Of a stretch of 64,000 nt of DNA, positions 1 to 10,434 are shown piece after piece. The notes beneath the pieces were generated by a model, which worked only from the letters and a program-made list of their open reading frames with translations, had not been told where the DNA came from and did no database searches. The position numbers were made by a program, and so were the translations under genes. Origin of the DNA: Micromonospora sp. WMMD1128 (GTDB taxonomy: Bacteria > Actinomycetota > Actinomycetes > Mycobacteriales > Micromonosporaceae); the NCBI RefSeq assembly GCF_027497235.1, contig NZ_CP114902.1:4118001-4182000 (forward strand). The letters are read 5' to 3'. Numbering within the stretch: position 1 is the stretch's first letter; every line of letters starts with the position of its first letter.

Positions 1-9
1 GGCGACGAC

Positions 10-3000
10 ATGCAGAATCCAGCCGTACCCGCCGCCCCTGATACCGCCCGCGACCTGCACCGCCGCCTCGCCTCCCTGATGTTCCGCGACCAGCGCCGGC
101 TCCAGCGGCGGCTCGACGGCGTGCGGAAGCTGCGGGACCCGCAGCGGCGGGAGGCGGCGCTGGCCGAGATCGCCACCGAGGTGGCCCGGGCCGAGGCGCG
201 GCTGGCCGCCCGACGGGCCGCGGTGCCGGCGGTCACCTACCCGGCGCAGCTCCCGGTCAGCGAGCGTAAGGACGACATCGCCGCCGCGATCCGCGACCAC
301 CAGGTGGTGATCGTGGCCGGCGAGACCGGCTCCGGCAAGACCACCCAGCTCCCCAAGATCTGCCTGGAGCTGGGCCGCGGCGTCACCGGCCTGATCGGGC
401 ACACCCAGCCCCGGCGGCTGGCCGCCCGCACGGTCGCCGACCGGATCGCCGAGGAACTCGGCGCCGAGCTGGGCGGCGTGGTCGGCTACAAGGTGCGTTT
501 CGCCGACCAGGTGGGCGACACCAGCCTGGTCAAGCTGATGACCGACGGCATCCTGCTGGCCGAGTTGCAGACCGACCGGATGCTCCGGCAGTACGACACG
601 TTGATCATCGACGAGGCGCACGAGCGCAGCCTCAACATCGACTTCATCCTCGGCTACCTGCGGCAGCTACTCCCCCGCCGGCCCGACCTCAAGGTCGTGA
701 TCACCTCGGCGACCATCGAGACCGACCGGTTCGCGAAGCACTTCGCCGACGCCGACGGCAACCCGGCGCCCGTGGTCGAGGTCTCCGGCCGCACCTACCC
801 GGTGGAGGTCCGCTACCGGCCGCTGGTCGAGGTCACCGAGGCCGAGGAGGAGGACGAGGCCGACGAGGAGAACGTCCGCGACCAGATCCAGGCCATCGGC
901 GACGCGGTCGAGGAACTGGCCGCCGAGGGCCCCGGCGACATCCTGGTCTTCCTCAGCGGCGAGCGGGAGATCCGGGACACCGCCGACGCGCTGGGCAAGC
1001 TGGTGCAGAACAAGCGCAGCCTGCTCGGCACCGAGATCCTGCCGCTGTACGCCCGGCTCTCCACCGCCGAGCAGCACCGGGTCTTCGCGGCGCACAGCAA
1101 CCGCCGGGTGGTGCTCGCCACGAACGTCGCGGAGACCTCGCTGACCGTCCCCGGCATCAGGTACGTGGTGGACCCGGGCACCGCCCGGATCTCCCGCTAC
1201 TCCAGCCGGCTGAAGGTGCAGCGGCTGCCGATCGAGCCGGTCTCCCAGGCCAGCGCCAACCAGCGCAAGGGCCGCTGCGGGCGCACCTCGGACGGCATCT
1301 GCGTCCGCCTCTACGACGAGGCGGACTTCGACTCCCGCCCGGAGTTCACCGACCCGGAGATCCTGCGCACCAACCTCGCCTCGGTCATCCTCCAGATGAC
1401 CTCGATCGGGCTCGGCGACGTCGCCGCGTTCCCGTTCCTCGACCCGCCGGACCGGCGCAACGTCACCGACGGCGTCAACCTGCTGCACGAGCTGGGCGCG
1501 CTCGACCCGGCCGAGACCGACCCGGCGAAGCGGCTCACCGCGCTGGGCCGGCGGCTGGCCCAGCTCCCGGTCGACCCCCGGCTGGCCCGGATGGTCCTCG
1601 AAGGTGAACGCAACGGCTGCGCGACCGAGGTCGTGGTGATCGCCGCCGCGCTGTCCATCCAGGACCCGCGCGAACGCCCGGCCGACAAGCAGGCCCAGGC
1701 CGACCAGGCGCACGCCCGGTTCGCCGACAAGGAGTCGGACTTCGTCGCGTACCTGAACCTGTGGCGTTACCTGCGGGAGAAGCAGCGGGAGCTGTCGTCG
1801 AGCGCGTTCCGCCGGATGTGCAAGGCCGAACACCTCAACTACCTTCGGGTACGCGAGTGGCAGGACATCGTCGGCCAGTTGCGCCAGGTTCTGCGTACCC
1901 CGGACAAGGGTGAGGGCCGGCGCGGCGCCGGCGCCGACCTGCCGGAGGAGATCGACACCCCGAAGGTCCACCAGTCGCTGCTACCCGGCCTGCTGTCGCA
2001 CCTCGGCCTCAAGGACGCGCAGAAGCACGAATACCTCGGCGCGCGGGGCGCGAAGTTCGGGATCTTCCCCGGGTCCGCGCTGTTCAAGAAGCCGCCGCGC
2101 TGGGTGATGGCCGCCGAGCTGGTGGAGACGTCCCGGCTCTGGGGCCGGGTGGCCGGTCGGGTCGAGCCGGAGTGGGTCGAGCCCCTCGCGCAGCACCTGG
2201 TGAAGCGCAGCTACAGCGAGCCGCACTGGGAGAAGAAACAGGCGGCGGTGATGGCCTACGAGAAGGTCACGCTCTACGGCATCCCGCTCGTCACCTCCCG
2301 CAAGGTGAACTTCGGGCGGATCGACCCGGCGCTGAGCCGGGAGCTGTTCATCCGGCACGCCCTGGTCGAGGGTGACTGGCAGACCCACCACCAGTTCTGG
2401 CGGGACAACCAGAAGCTCCTGACCGAGATCGAGGAGTTGGAGAACCGGGCCCGGCGGCGGGACATCCTGGTCGACGACGAGACCATCTTCGCCTTCTACG
2501 ACCAGCGGATCCCCGCCGACGTGGTCTCCGGCCGGCACTTCGACACCTGGTGGAAGAAGACCCGCCGGGAGCGGCCGGACCTGCTCACGTTCACCCGCGA
2601 GCTGCTGGTGAACGCCGGCCGGGGCGGGCTGGACGAGGAGGACTACCCGGACGAGTGGCGGGCCGACGGCGTGACGCTGCCGCTGACGTACACGTTCGAC
2701 CCGACCGCGCCCACCGACGGCGTCACCGTGGACATCCCGCTGCCGCTGCTCAACCAGGTGCCGGCGGAGAGCTTCGACTGGCAGGTGCCGGGGCTGCGCG
2801 AGGACCTGGTGATCGCGTTGATCCGGTCGCTGCCCAAACCGGTGCGCCGCAACTTCGTCCCGGTGCCCGACTACGCGCGGGCGGCGCTGGCCGCGATCAC
2901 GCCCGGTGAGGAGCCGCTGCTGGCCGCGCTGACCCGGCAACTGCGCCGGATGACCGGCGTGACCGTGCCGCCGGACGCGTGGGACCTGGGCCGGCTGCCG

Positions 3001-4005
3001 CCGCACCTGCGGGTCACGTTCCGGGTGCTCGGCGACGACGACAAGCCGGTCGCCGAGGGTAAGGACCTGCCGGCGCTGCAACGCCAACTGCGCCAGGAGG
3101 TACGCCAGGTCGTCGCCGCCGCCGCGCCCGACGTGGCCCGCAGCGGGCTGACCGAGTGGTCGATCGGCGCGCTGCCGCGCACCATCGAGCAGGTCCGCGC
3201 CGGTTTCGCGGTGACCGCGTACCCGGCGCTCGTGGACGAGGGCGCCACCGTCGGGGTGAAGGTGTTCGACTCCGCCGGTGAGCAGGAGGCCGCGCACTGG
3301 GCCGGCACCCGGCGGCTGCTGCGGCTGACGCTGCCGTCACCGGCGCGGTTCCTCCAGGGGCGGCTGAGCAACGAGGCGAAGCTGGCGCTGTCCCGCAACC
3401 CGCACGGCGGGGTGCCGGCGCTGATCGAGGACGCCACCGGCGCCGCCATCGACAAGCTCATGGCGGACGCGGGCGGCCCGGCCTGGGACGCCGAGGGCTT
3501 CGCGGCGCTGCGCGAGCGGGTCCGCGCCGACCTGGTGGACACCGTGGTCGAGGTGATGGGCCGGGTCCGGCAGGTGCTGGCCGCCGCGTACGCGGTGGAG
3601 CAGCGGCTGGGCGCGACCCGGAACCTGGCCGTGGTGGCGGCGCTCGCCGACGTCCGCGCGCAGCTCGGCGGGCTGGTGCACGCCGGCTTCGTCACCGAGG
3701 CCGGGTACGCCCGCCTGCCCGACCTGCTGCGCTACCTGACCGCGATCGAACGGCGGCTGGACCGGCTGCCCGGCAACCCGCAGCGGGACAAACAGCAGCA
3801 GGACCGCATCGCGGTGGTGCAGAAGGAATACCAGGACATGCTTGCCGCGTTGCCGCCGGCCCGGCGCGGCTCGACGGCGGCCCGGCAGATCCGCTGGATG
3901 ATCGAGGAGCTGCGGGTGAACGTGTTCGCCCAGGCGCTGGGCACCCCGTACCCGGTGTCGGAGCAGCGCATCTACCGTGCCATGGACGACGCCGAGGGGC
4001 GTTAG
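10..4005 (+). CDS. hrpA: ATP-dependent RNA helicase HrpA (DEAH box)
   Basis: A 1331-residue protein, close to the ~1300 residues of E. coli HrpA. Walker A GETGSGKTTQ lies at residues 104-113, the DEAH box (DEAHERS) at 201-207, SAT motif at 233-235, and helicase motif VI QRKGRCGR at about 418-425. The long C-terminal part after residue ~650 matches the HrpA-specific extension (OB-fold plus DUF3418-type region). Expected role is ATP-driven RNA/RNP remodelling in the cytoplasm (ribosome rescue or mRNA processing in E. coli). The ATG at 10 is the first available start; the upstream region is cut off by the window edge. Its TAG stop overlaps the convergent LysR stop by a few bases, so the two genes end on top of each other. 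Confidence 0.95.
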   Translation: MQNPAVPAAPDTARDLHRRLASLMFRDQRRLQRRLDGVRKLRDPQRREAALAEIATEVARAEARLAARRAAVPAVTYPAQLPVSERKDDIAAAIRDHQVVIVAGETGSGKTTQLPKICLELGRGVTGLIGHTQPRRLAARTVADRIAEELGAELGGVVGYKVRFADQVGDTSLVKLMTDGILLAELQTDRMLRQYDTLIIDEAHERSLNIDFILGYLRQLLPRRPDLKVVITSATIETDRFAKHFADADGNPAPVVEVSGRTYPVEVRYRPLVEVTEAEEEDEADEENVRDQIQAIGDAVEELAAEGPGDILVFLSGEREIRDTADALGKLVQNKRSLLGTEILPLYARLSTAEQHRVFAAHSNRRVVLATNVAETSLTVPGIRYVVDPGTARISRYSSRLKVQRLPIEPVSQASANQRKGRCGRTSDGICVRLYDEADFDSRPEFTDPEILRTNLASVILQMTSIGLGDVAAFPFLDPPDRRNVTDGVNLLHELGALDPAETDPAKRLTALGRRLAQLPVDPRLARMVLEGERNGCATEVVVIAAALSIQDPRERPADKQAQADQAHARFADKESDFVAYLNLWRYLREKQRELSSSAFRRMCKAEHLNYLRVREWQDIVGQLRQVLRTPDKGEGRRGAGADLPEEIDTPKVHQSLLPGLLSHLGLKDAQKHEYLGARGAKFGIFPGSALFKKPPRWVMAAELVETSRLWGRVAGRVEPEWVEPLAQHLVKRSYSEPHWEKKQAAVMAYEKVTLYGIPLVTSRKVNFGRIDPALSRELFIRHALVEGDWQTHHQFWRDNQKLLTEIEELENRARRRDILVDDETIFAFYDQRIPADVVSGRHFDTWWKKTRRERPDLLTFTRELLVNAGRGGLDEEDYPDEWRADGVTLPLTYTFDPTAPTDGVTVDIPLPLLNQVPAESFDWQVPGLREDLVIALIRSLPKPVRRNFVPVPDYARAALAAITPGEEPLLAALTRQLRRMTGVTVPPDAWDLGRLPPHLRVTFRVLGDDDKPVAEGKDLPALQRQLRQEVRQVVAAAAPDVARSGLTEWSIGALPRTIEQVRAGFAVTAYPALVDEGATVGVKVFDSAGEQEAAHWAGTRRLLRLTLPSPARFLQGRLSNEAKLALSRNPHGGVPALIEDATGAAIDKLMADAGGPAWDAEGFAALRERVRADLVDTVVEVMGRVRQVLAAAYAVEQRLGATRNLAVVAALADVRAQLGGLVHAGFVTEAGYARLPDLLRYLTAIERRLDRLPGNPQRDKQQQDRIAVVQKEYQDMLAALPPARRGSTAARQIRWMIEELRVNVFAQALGTPYPVSEQRIYRAMDDAEGR

Positions 4006-4931
4006 AGCGGTTCCACGCCGGGCGGGAGTCCGGCGGTGGCGGTGGCGTCGTGGACGTACTCCAGGAGGATGCGGCGCAGCTCGCGGCCGGCGTGGGTGGG
4101 CACCACGTCGCGGCGGCGGGCCACCGCGATGGTCCGGCGGACACCGGGCGGGACGAGCCGGGTGACCCGGATGCCCGGCCGGCGGACCACCACGATGCCG
4201 GGGACCAGCGCGACGCCGAGCCCGGCCTCGACGAAGCTGAGTACGGCGTCCATCTCCCCGCCGTCCACCGACAGGGTCGGTTCGAAGCCGGCCGCCCGGC
4301 ACGCCTGGAGGGTCGCGTCGCGCAGGTCGTAGCCCTCACGGAACATGACCAGCGGCTGGTCGCGCAGGTCGGTGATGCGCAGCTCGCCGCCGGCCGAGGT
4401 GCCCGGCAGCGGGTCCACCGAGGCGACCACCAGGCTCTCGGCCAGGATCGGGTCGACGCGCAGCCCGGGGTCGGCGCCGGCCGACGGCATGATGACGAGC
4501 GCCAGGTCGAGGTCGCCGCGGAGCAGGTCGCGGACGAGGTCCTGGGAGCCGCCCTCCTCGACCCGCAGGTCGACGGTGGGGTGGGCGTCACGGAACCGGC
4601 GCAGCACCGGAGGCGCCAGCGAGGTGGCCAGGCTGGGCGTGGCGCCGAGCCGGACCCGGCCGCGACGCAGCCCGACCAGCTCCTGCACCTCGCGGGTGGC
4701 GGTGTCCACGTCGGCGAGGATCCGCTTGGCCAGCGGCAGCAGCACCTCGCCGGCCGTGGTGAGGGTGATGTTGCCCCTTACCCGCTCGAAGAGGGGGGCG
4801 CCCAGGTCGGCCTCCAGCGCGTGAATTTGCTTACTCAACGACGGCTGGGTTATGCCGACGACATCGGCAGCTTGAGTGAAATGTCGTACTTCTGCGACCG
4901 CCACGAAGTACCGGAGCTGATGGAGCTGCAT
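4002..4931 (-). CDS. LysR-family transcriptional regulator
   Basis: 309 residues, normal LysR length. The N-terminal winged helix-turn-helix is typical (MQLHQLRYFVAVAEVRHFTQ, then AADVVGITQPSLSKQI at about 21-36), followed by the periplasmic-binding-fold effector domain. It is transcribed divergently from sdhCAB, with only about 77 bp between its ATG and the chosen sdhC start, so regulation of the succinate dehydrogenase operon and of itself is the natural inference. A T-N11-A dyad (ATAGC-ttacg-GCTAT, 4936-4950) lies 5 bp upstream of its ATG. No clear Shine-Dalgarno sequence precedes the start. The effector is unknown. Confidence 0.92.
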   Translation of the reverse strand: MQLHQLRYFVAVAEVRHFTQAADVVGITQPSLSKQIHALEADLGAPLFERVRGNITLTTAGEVLLPLAKRILADVDTATREVQELVGLRRGRVRLGATPSLATSLAPPVLRRFRDAHPTVDLRVEEGGSQDLVRDLLRGDLDLALVIMPSAGADPGLRVDPILAESLVVASVDPLPGTSAGGELRITDLRDQPLVMFREGYDLRDATLQACRAAGFEPTLSVDGGEMDAVLSFVEAGLGVALVPGIVVVRRPGIRVTRLVPPGVRRTIAVARRRDVVPTHAGRELRRILLEYVHDATATAGLPPGVEPL

Positions 4932-4935
4932 CTAC

Positions 4936-4950
4936 ATAGCTTACGGCTAT
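4936..4950. promoter_or_regulatory. Candidate LysR-type operator (T-N11-A dyad)
   Basis: ATAGC TTACG GCTAT is a perfect 5-bp dyad with a 5-bp centre and fits the LysR-box pattern T-N11-A. It sits between the divergent LysR gene and sdhC, right next to the LysR start codon, so occupancy would be expected to repress the regulator and could control sdhCAB. Seen directly as a dyad; binding is inference. Confidence 0.45.
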
Positions 4951-5008
4951 CAAGACTGCGATTTCGATGCATTGGACGCCTGATCGTACGGCTCCTAGCG
5001 TCGGTCAT

Positions 5009-5698
5009 GTGGTAATCACGAAAACTCGGTCGCCCATCCGCTCGAACGTCGGCCTGAAGGTCGTCATGGCGGTGACGGGCATCGTCCTGGTGCTGTTCCT
5101 GATCGCGCACATGCTCGGCAACCTGAAGGTCTTCACCGGCGAGACCTCGTTCGACCACTACGCGCACTGGCTGCGCGACATCGGCACGCCGCTGCTGCCG
5201 GCCACCTGGTACCTGTGGATCCAGCGCACGGTCCTCACCGTGGCGGTGCTCGCCCACATCGGCGCCGCCGTCGTGCTCGCCATGCGGGCCCGGGCCGCCC
5301 GTCCGGTGGCGTACGCGCACCGCCGGAAGATCCACGTGAACTACGCGGCCCGCACCATGCGCTGGGGTGGGGTGATCATCCTGCTCTTCGTGATCTACCA
5401 CATCCTGGACCTGACCACCGGTCACCTGAACCCGCAGGGCGACCCGGCCAACCCGTACGGCAACGTGGTCGCCGACTTCGCCCCGGAACGCTGGTACGTC
5501 ACGCTCTTCTACACGCTCGCCATCGTGACCCTCGGCTTCCACCTGCGGCACGGCGCGTTCAGCGCGTTCCGCAGCCTCGGCCAGCAGACCCCGAAGGGCG
5601 AGCGCCGGGCCCGCGCCGCCGCGCTCGTCCTCGCCGTCGTGCTCTGCGCCGGCTACCTGGTGGTCCCGTTCGCCGTACTCACCGGATTGGTGGCCTGA
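5009..5698 (+). CDS. sdhC: Succinate dehydrogenase cytochrome b subunit
   Basis: With the GTG at 5009 this is 229 residues; an in-frame ATG at 4967 would add 14 residues of unconvincing sequence. It is the single, large membrane anchor of the type found in Actinobacteria, Bacillus and Wolinella, rather than separate SdhC and SdhD. Five hydrophobic helices are visible, starting with [20 protein letters not shown], with conserved histidines ([37 protein letters not shown]) suited to bind two b hemes. It anchors SdhAB and passes electrons to menaquinone. It is followed after 1 bp by sdhA, so the three sdh genes form one operon. Confidence 0.92.
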   Translation: MVITKTRSPIRSNVGLKVVMAVTGIVLVLFLIAHMLGNLKVFTGETSFDHYAHWLRDIGTPLLPATWYLWIQRTVLTVAVLAHIGAAVVLAMRARAARPVAYAHRRKIHVNYAARTMRWGGVIILLFVIYHILDLTTGHLNPQGDPANPYGNVVADFAPERWYVTLFYTLAIVTLGFHLRHGAFSAFRSLGQQTPKGERRARAAALVLAVVLCAGYLVVPFAVLTGLVA

Positions 5699-5699
5699 C

Positions 5700-7630
<1,931 letters not shown>

Positions 7631-7634
<4 letters not shown>

Positions 7635-8392
7635 ACCTGACCCTGCGCATCTGGCGCCAGTCCGGCCCCGAGGACAAGGGTCGGATGGTGACCTACCCGG
7701 TGCCGGACGTGTCCCCGGACATGTCCTTCCTGGAAATGCTCGACGTCCTCAACGAGCGGCTGATCCTCGACGGCGAGGAGCCGGTGGCCTTCGACCACGA
7801 CTGCCGCGAGGGCATCTGCGGCACGTGCAGCCTCATGATCAACGGCGAGGCGCACGGCCCGCAACGCGGCACCACCGCCTGCCAACTGCACATGCGGCAG
7901 TTCTCCGACGGCGAGACGATCGACATCGAGCCCTGGCGGGCCCGCGCCTTCCCGGTCGTCAAGGACCTGGTGGTGAACCGGAACGCCTTCGACAAGATCA
8001 TCGCCGCCGGCGGCTACGTCACCGCGCCGACCGGCAGCGCCCCCGAGGCGCACTCCACCCCGGTGGCCAAGGACGACGCGGACGCCGCGTTCGAATCGGC
8101 CGCCTGCATCGGCTGCGGCGCCTGCGTGGCGGCCTGCCCGAACGGCTCCGGCATGCTGTTCACCGCCGCCAAGGTCACCCAGCTCTCGCTGCTCCCCCAA
8201 GGCCAGCCGGAGCGCTACACCCGGGTGATCGGCATGGTGGACGCGCACGACGAGGCTGGCTTCGGCGGCTGCACCAACATCGGCGAGTGCGCCACGGCCT
8301 GCCCGAAGGGCATCCCGCTGAACACCATCGGCCGGCTCAACCGCGACTACCTCAAGGCCACCACCAAGCGCGCCGGCACCCCCGGCTCCTGA
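7631..8392 (+). CDS. sdhB: Succinate dehydrogenase iron-sulfur subunit
   Basis: 253 residues starting at the GTG that overlaps the sdhA stop. All three cluster motifs are present: CREGICGTC from C58 for the [2Fe-2S] centre, [11 protein letters not shown] from C159 for [4Fe-4S], and [15 protein letters not shown] from about C214 for [3Fe-4S]. It carries electrons from the SdhA flavin to the SdhC hemes and quinone. It is the last gene of the operon; a GC-rich inverted repeat starts 24 bp after the stop codon. A much longer open frame upstream in the same phase only overlaps sdhA and is not real. Confidence 0.96.
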
Positions 8393-8415
8393 CCTCCCAC
8401 CGTCAAACCCCACCC

Positions 8416-8456
8416 GACCGCCGCGCCCCGCACCCCGGGACGCGGCGGTCGTCGTT
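8416..8456 (+). terminator. Probable terminator after sdhCAB
   Basis: Perfect 10-bp inverted repeat GACCGCCGCG (8416-8425) / CGCGGCGGTC (8441-8450) with a 15-nt loop, followed by gtcgttt. It lies 24 bp after the sdhB stop. The T run is weak, as often seen in high-GC actinomycetes. Confidence 0.65.
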
Positions 8457-8500
8457 TCCCGGGGTACGCCTACCCGGCGGTCATCCCGCCTGAGCCAACC

Positions 8501-8607
8501 CGGCGCGGCACGGTCCGGCCCGGCACGGCGCGGTCCGGCACGGCGCGGTCCGGCCCGGCGCGGCGCGGTCCGGCCCGGCACGGCGCGGCGCGGCGCGGTC
8601 CGGCGCG
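8501..8607. repeat. GC-rich degenerate tandem repeat
   Basis: About 107 bp made of repeated CGGCGCGGTC / CGGCCCGGCA-like units (cggcrcggtccggc) with no A/T-containing codon structure. No gene is supported here. It forms part of the 857-bp gene-free stretch 8393-9249 between sdhB and the alcohol dehydrogenase gene. Confidence 0.7.
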
Positions 8608-8648
8608 TAGAGCGCGTGGTGCAGCCCGGGAAGTTGGCTCCTCGGCCG

Positions 8649-9026
8649 CTACGAACTTGATGACGCAGATGCATCAGGCGGGCGGCGCAAAGGTCCGGGA
8701 CACCGGCGGCGGGGGACCGGGGGCAGCAGGGTGTGCACCAGCTCGGCGAAGTGGTGGACTGCCAGGCTTGATCCACACCACTCCGGCGGAGTGGCGGTGT
8801 CGGACAGGCGGGGATACCGCCACTCCGCCGGACTGGTGTGGATCATCGGAGGTCCGCCGGCGCGGCCGGCGTGACCATGCGGGGCACGACACCGAACCGA
8901 CTGATGCGAGCGCAAGGCTGCCTCAGAGTGACCGAAAGCCAGGGCGACGCAAGGGAGGGCGCGGCGTAGTCCACGGCGGAGGCGGCGGAGTGCGGCGATG
9001 AACCACCTGCGTCATCAAGTTCCTAG
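8649..9026. mobile_element. MITE-like element with terminal inverted repeats
   Basis: A 378-bp segment bounded by imperfect inverted repeats: 8649-8676 and 8999-9026 match at 24 of 28 positions, including a perfect 16-bp core GAACTTGATGACGCAG (8653-8668) / CTGCGTCATCAAGTTC (9007-9022). No convincing coding sequence lies inside; it contains a very strong palindrome (8769-8845). This fits a non-autonomous transposon or a structured repeat. I could not identify a clear target-site duplication, and the parent transposase is not in this window. Confidence 0.55.
8769..8845. repeat. Long nested palindrome (33-bp arms)
   Basis: Arms 8769-8801 and 8813-8845 are complementary at 31 of 33 positions (one mismatch, one G-T wobble) around an 11-nt loop. 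The left arm itself contains a perfect palindrome CCACTCCG-G-CGGAGTGG, and the right arm a one-mismatch version, so the site holds two operator-like palindromes facing each other. It could form a cruciform or a very stable RNA hairpin. Confidence 0.8.
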
Positions 9027-9100
9027 GCTGCCGCTGGCACACACCGACACGGTGCGGAGCCACGGGCTCCCGCCAGCACCGACGGCACTCGCATGCACCG

Positions 9101-9164
9101 GGACCGCGGGCACCGCCGGCACCGCGGGCACCGCCGGGACCGCGGGCACCGCCGGGACCGCCGA
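9101..9164. repeat. Short tandem repeat of 9-bp units
   Basis: Alternating 9-bp units accgcgggc / accgccggg run for about 64 bp, 90 bp upstream of the alcohol dehydrogenase start. In one frame they would read as Thr-Ala-Gly repeats, but the likely gene start lies downstream, so this is treated as non-coding. Confidence 0.75.
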
Positions 9165-9249
9165 CCCGCCGCTTCCCGGCGCCTCCGGTTCAAGTCACTT
9201 CACGCGGGTAGCAGTCCGATGGACGGCACCGAGGAGGGGACATTCAGGC

Positions 9250-10434
9250 ATGAAGGCACTGACCTGGCAAGGCAAACGTGACGTCCGGGTCGAGGACGTC
9301 CCGGATCCCCGGATCGAGGCGCCGACCGATGCGATCGTCCGGATCACCTCGACCGCCATCTGCGGCTCCGACCTGCACCTCTACGAGGTGCTCGGGCCGT
9401 ACCTCAAGCCCGGCGACGTGCTCGGGCACGAGCCGATGGGGATCGTCGAGGAGGTCGGGTCCGGGGTGACCCGGCTGAAGAAGGGCGACCGCGTGGTCGT
9501 GCCGTTCAACATCTCCTGCGGGCACTGCTGGATGTGCGAGCGGCAGCTCTACGCGCAGTGCGAGACCACCCAGGTCACCGCCGAGGGCAAGGGCGCGTCG
9601 CTGTTCGGCTACACCTCGCTCTACGGCTCGGTCCCCGGCGGCCAGGCCGAGTACCTGCGGGTGCCGCAGGCCCAGTTCGGCCCGATCACGATCCCCGACA
9701 CCGGGCCGGACGAGCGGTGGCTCTACCTGTCCGACATCCTGCCCACCGCCTGGCAGGCGGTGAAGTACGCGGACACCCCGCCCGGCGGCACGCTCGCCGT
9801 GTTCGGCCTCGGCCCGGTCGGGCAGTTCTGCGCCCGGATCGGCCGCCACCTCGGCGCCGGCCGGGTGATCGGCCTGGACCTGGTGCCCGAGCGGCTGGCG
9901 ATGGCCCGCCGGCACGGCATCGAGGTGCTCGACGTCAGCCAGCTCGACGACGTGCCGGGCGCGCTCATCGACCTGGTCGACGGGCGCGGGCCGGACGCGG
10001 TCATCGACGCGGTCGGCATGGAGGCGCACGGCGCGCCGGTCGGCAAGATCGCCCAGGCCGCCGCCGGGCTGCTTCCGGACAAGCTGGCCCAGCCGATGAT
10101 CGACGCGGCCGGTGTGGACCGGCTCGTGGTGCTGCACGCCGCGCTCAAGGCGGTCCGGCGCGGCGGCACCGTCTCGATCTCCGGCGTGTACGGCGGCGAG
10201 CAGGACCCGATGCCGATGATGGAGATGTTCGACCGGGGCATCCAGCTACGCATGGGGCAGTGCCACGTGCGGCGCTGGGTGGACGAGATCATCCCGCTGC
10301 TGGAGCGCGACGACGACCCGCTGGGCGTGGAGGACCTGCGGACCCACCGGCTGCCGCTGGCGCAGGCGCCGCAGGCGTACGAGATGTTCCAGAAGAAGGA
10401 GGACGGCTGCGTCAAGGTCGTGCTCGCACCGTGA
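9250..10434 (+). CDS. Zinc-dependent alcohol dehydrogenase (formaldehyde-dehydrogenase-like)
   Basis: 394 residues from the ATG at 9250. The catalytic-zinc region CGSDLHLYE (C38, H43) and GHEPMGIVEEVGSG (about 60-73), and a structural-zinc cysteine cluster CGHCWMCERQLYAQC (about 92-106), are intact. The Rossmann motif FGLGPVGQFCARIG lies near residue 186. The long loop and length resemble glutathione-independent formaldehyde dehydrogenase-like members of the medium-chain family; the real substrate is unknown. The GTG start of the next gene overlaps its stop (GTGA), so it is co-translated with the short-chain dehydrogenase. A longer in-frame reading from 8998 would include the tandem repeat and is unlikely. 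Confidence 0.88.
   Translation: MKALTWQGKRDVRVEDVPDPRIEAPTDAIVRITSTAICGSDLHLYEVLGPYLKPGDVLGHEPMGIVEEVGSGVTRLKKGDRVVVPFNISCGHCWMCERQLYAQCETTQVTAEGKGASLFGYTSLYGSVPGGQAEYLRVPQAQFGPITIPDTGPDERWLYLSDILPTAWQAVKYADTPPGGTLAVFGLGPVGQFCARIGRHLGAGRVIGLDLVPERLAMARRHGIEVLDVSQLDDVPGALIDLVDGRGPDAVIDAVGMEAHGAPVGKIAQAAAGLLPDKLAQPMIDAAGVDRLVVLHAALKAVRRGGTVSISGVYGGEQDPMPMMEMFDRGIQLRMGQCHVRRWVDEIIPLLERDDDPLGVEDLRTHRLPLAQAPQAYEMFQKKEDGCVKVVLAP

Noticed and set aside
8657..9001. 114-codon open frame inside the inverted-repeat element
   Set aside because: No ribosome site, Gly/Arg-rich, spans the large palindrome in both arms; more likely non-coding.
9101..9164. Repeat array considered as CRISPR
   Set aside because: Units are 9 bp, contiguous and without spacers; no cas genes nearby. 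No CRISPR array was seen anywhere in the window.
9180..9260. Possible tRNA (ggttcaagtc resembles a T-arm)
   Set aside because: No matching acceptor, D-arm or anticodon stem could be found around it. No tRNA or rRNA gene was recognised in the window.
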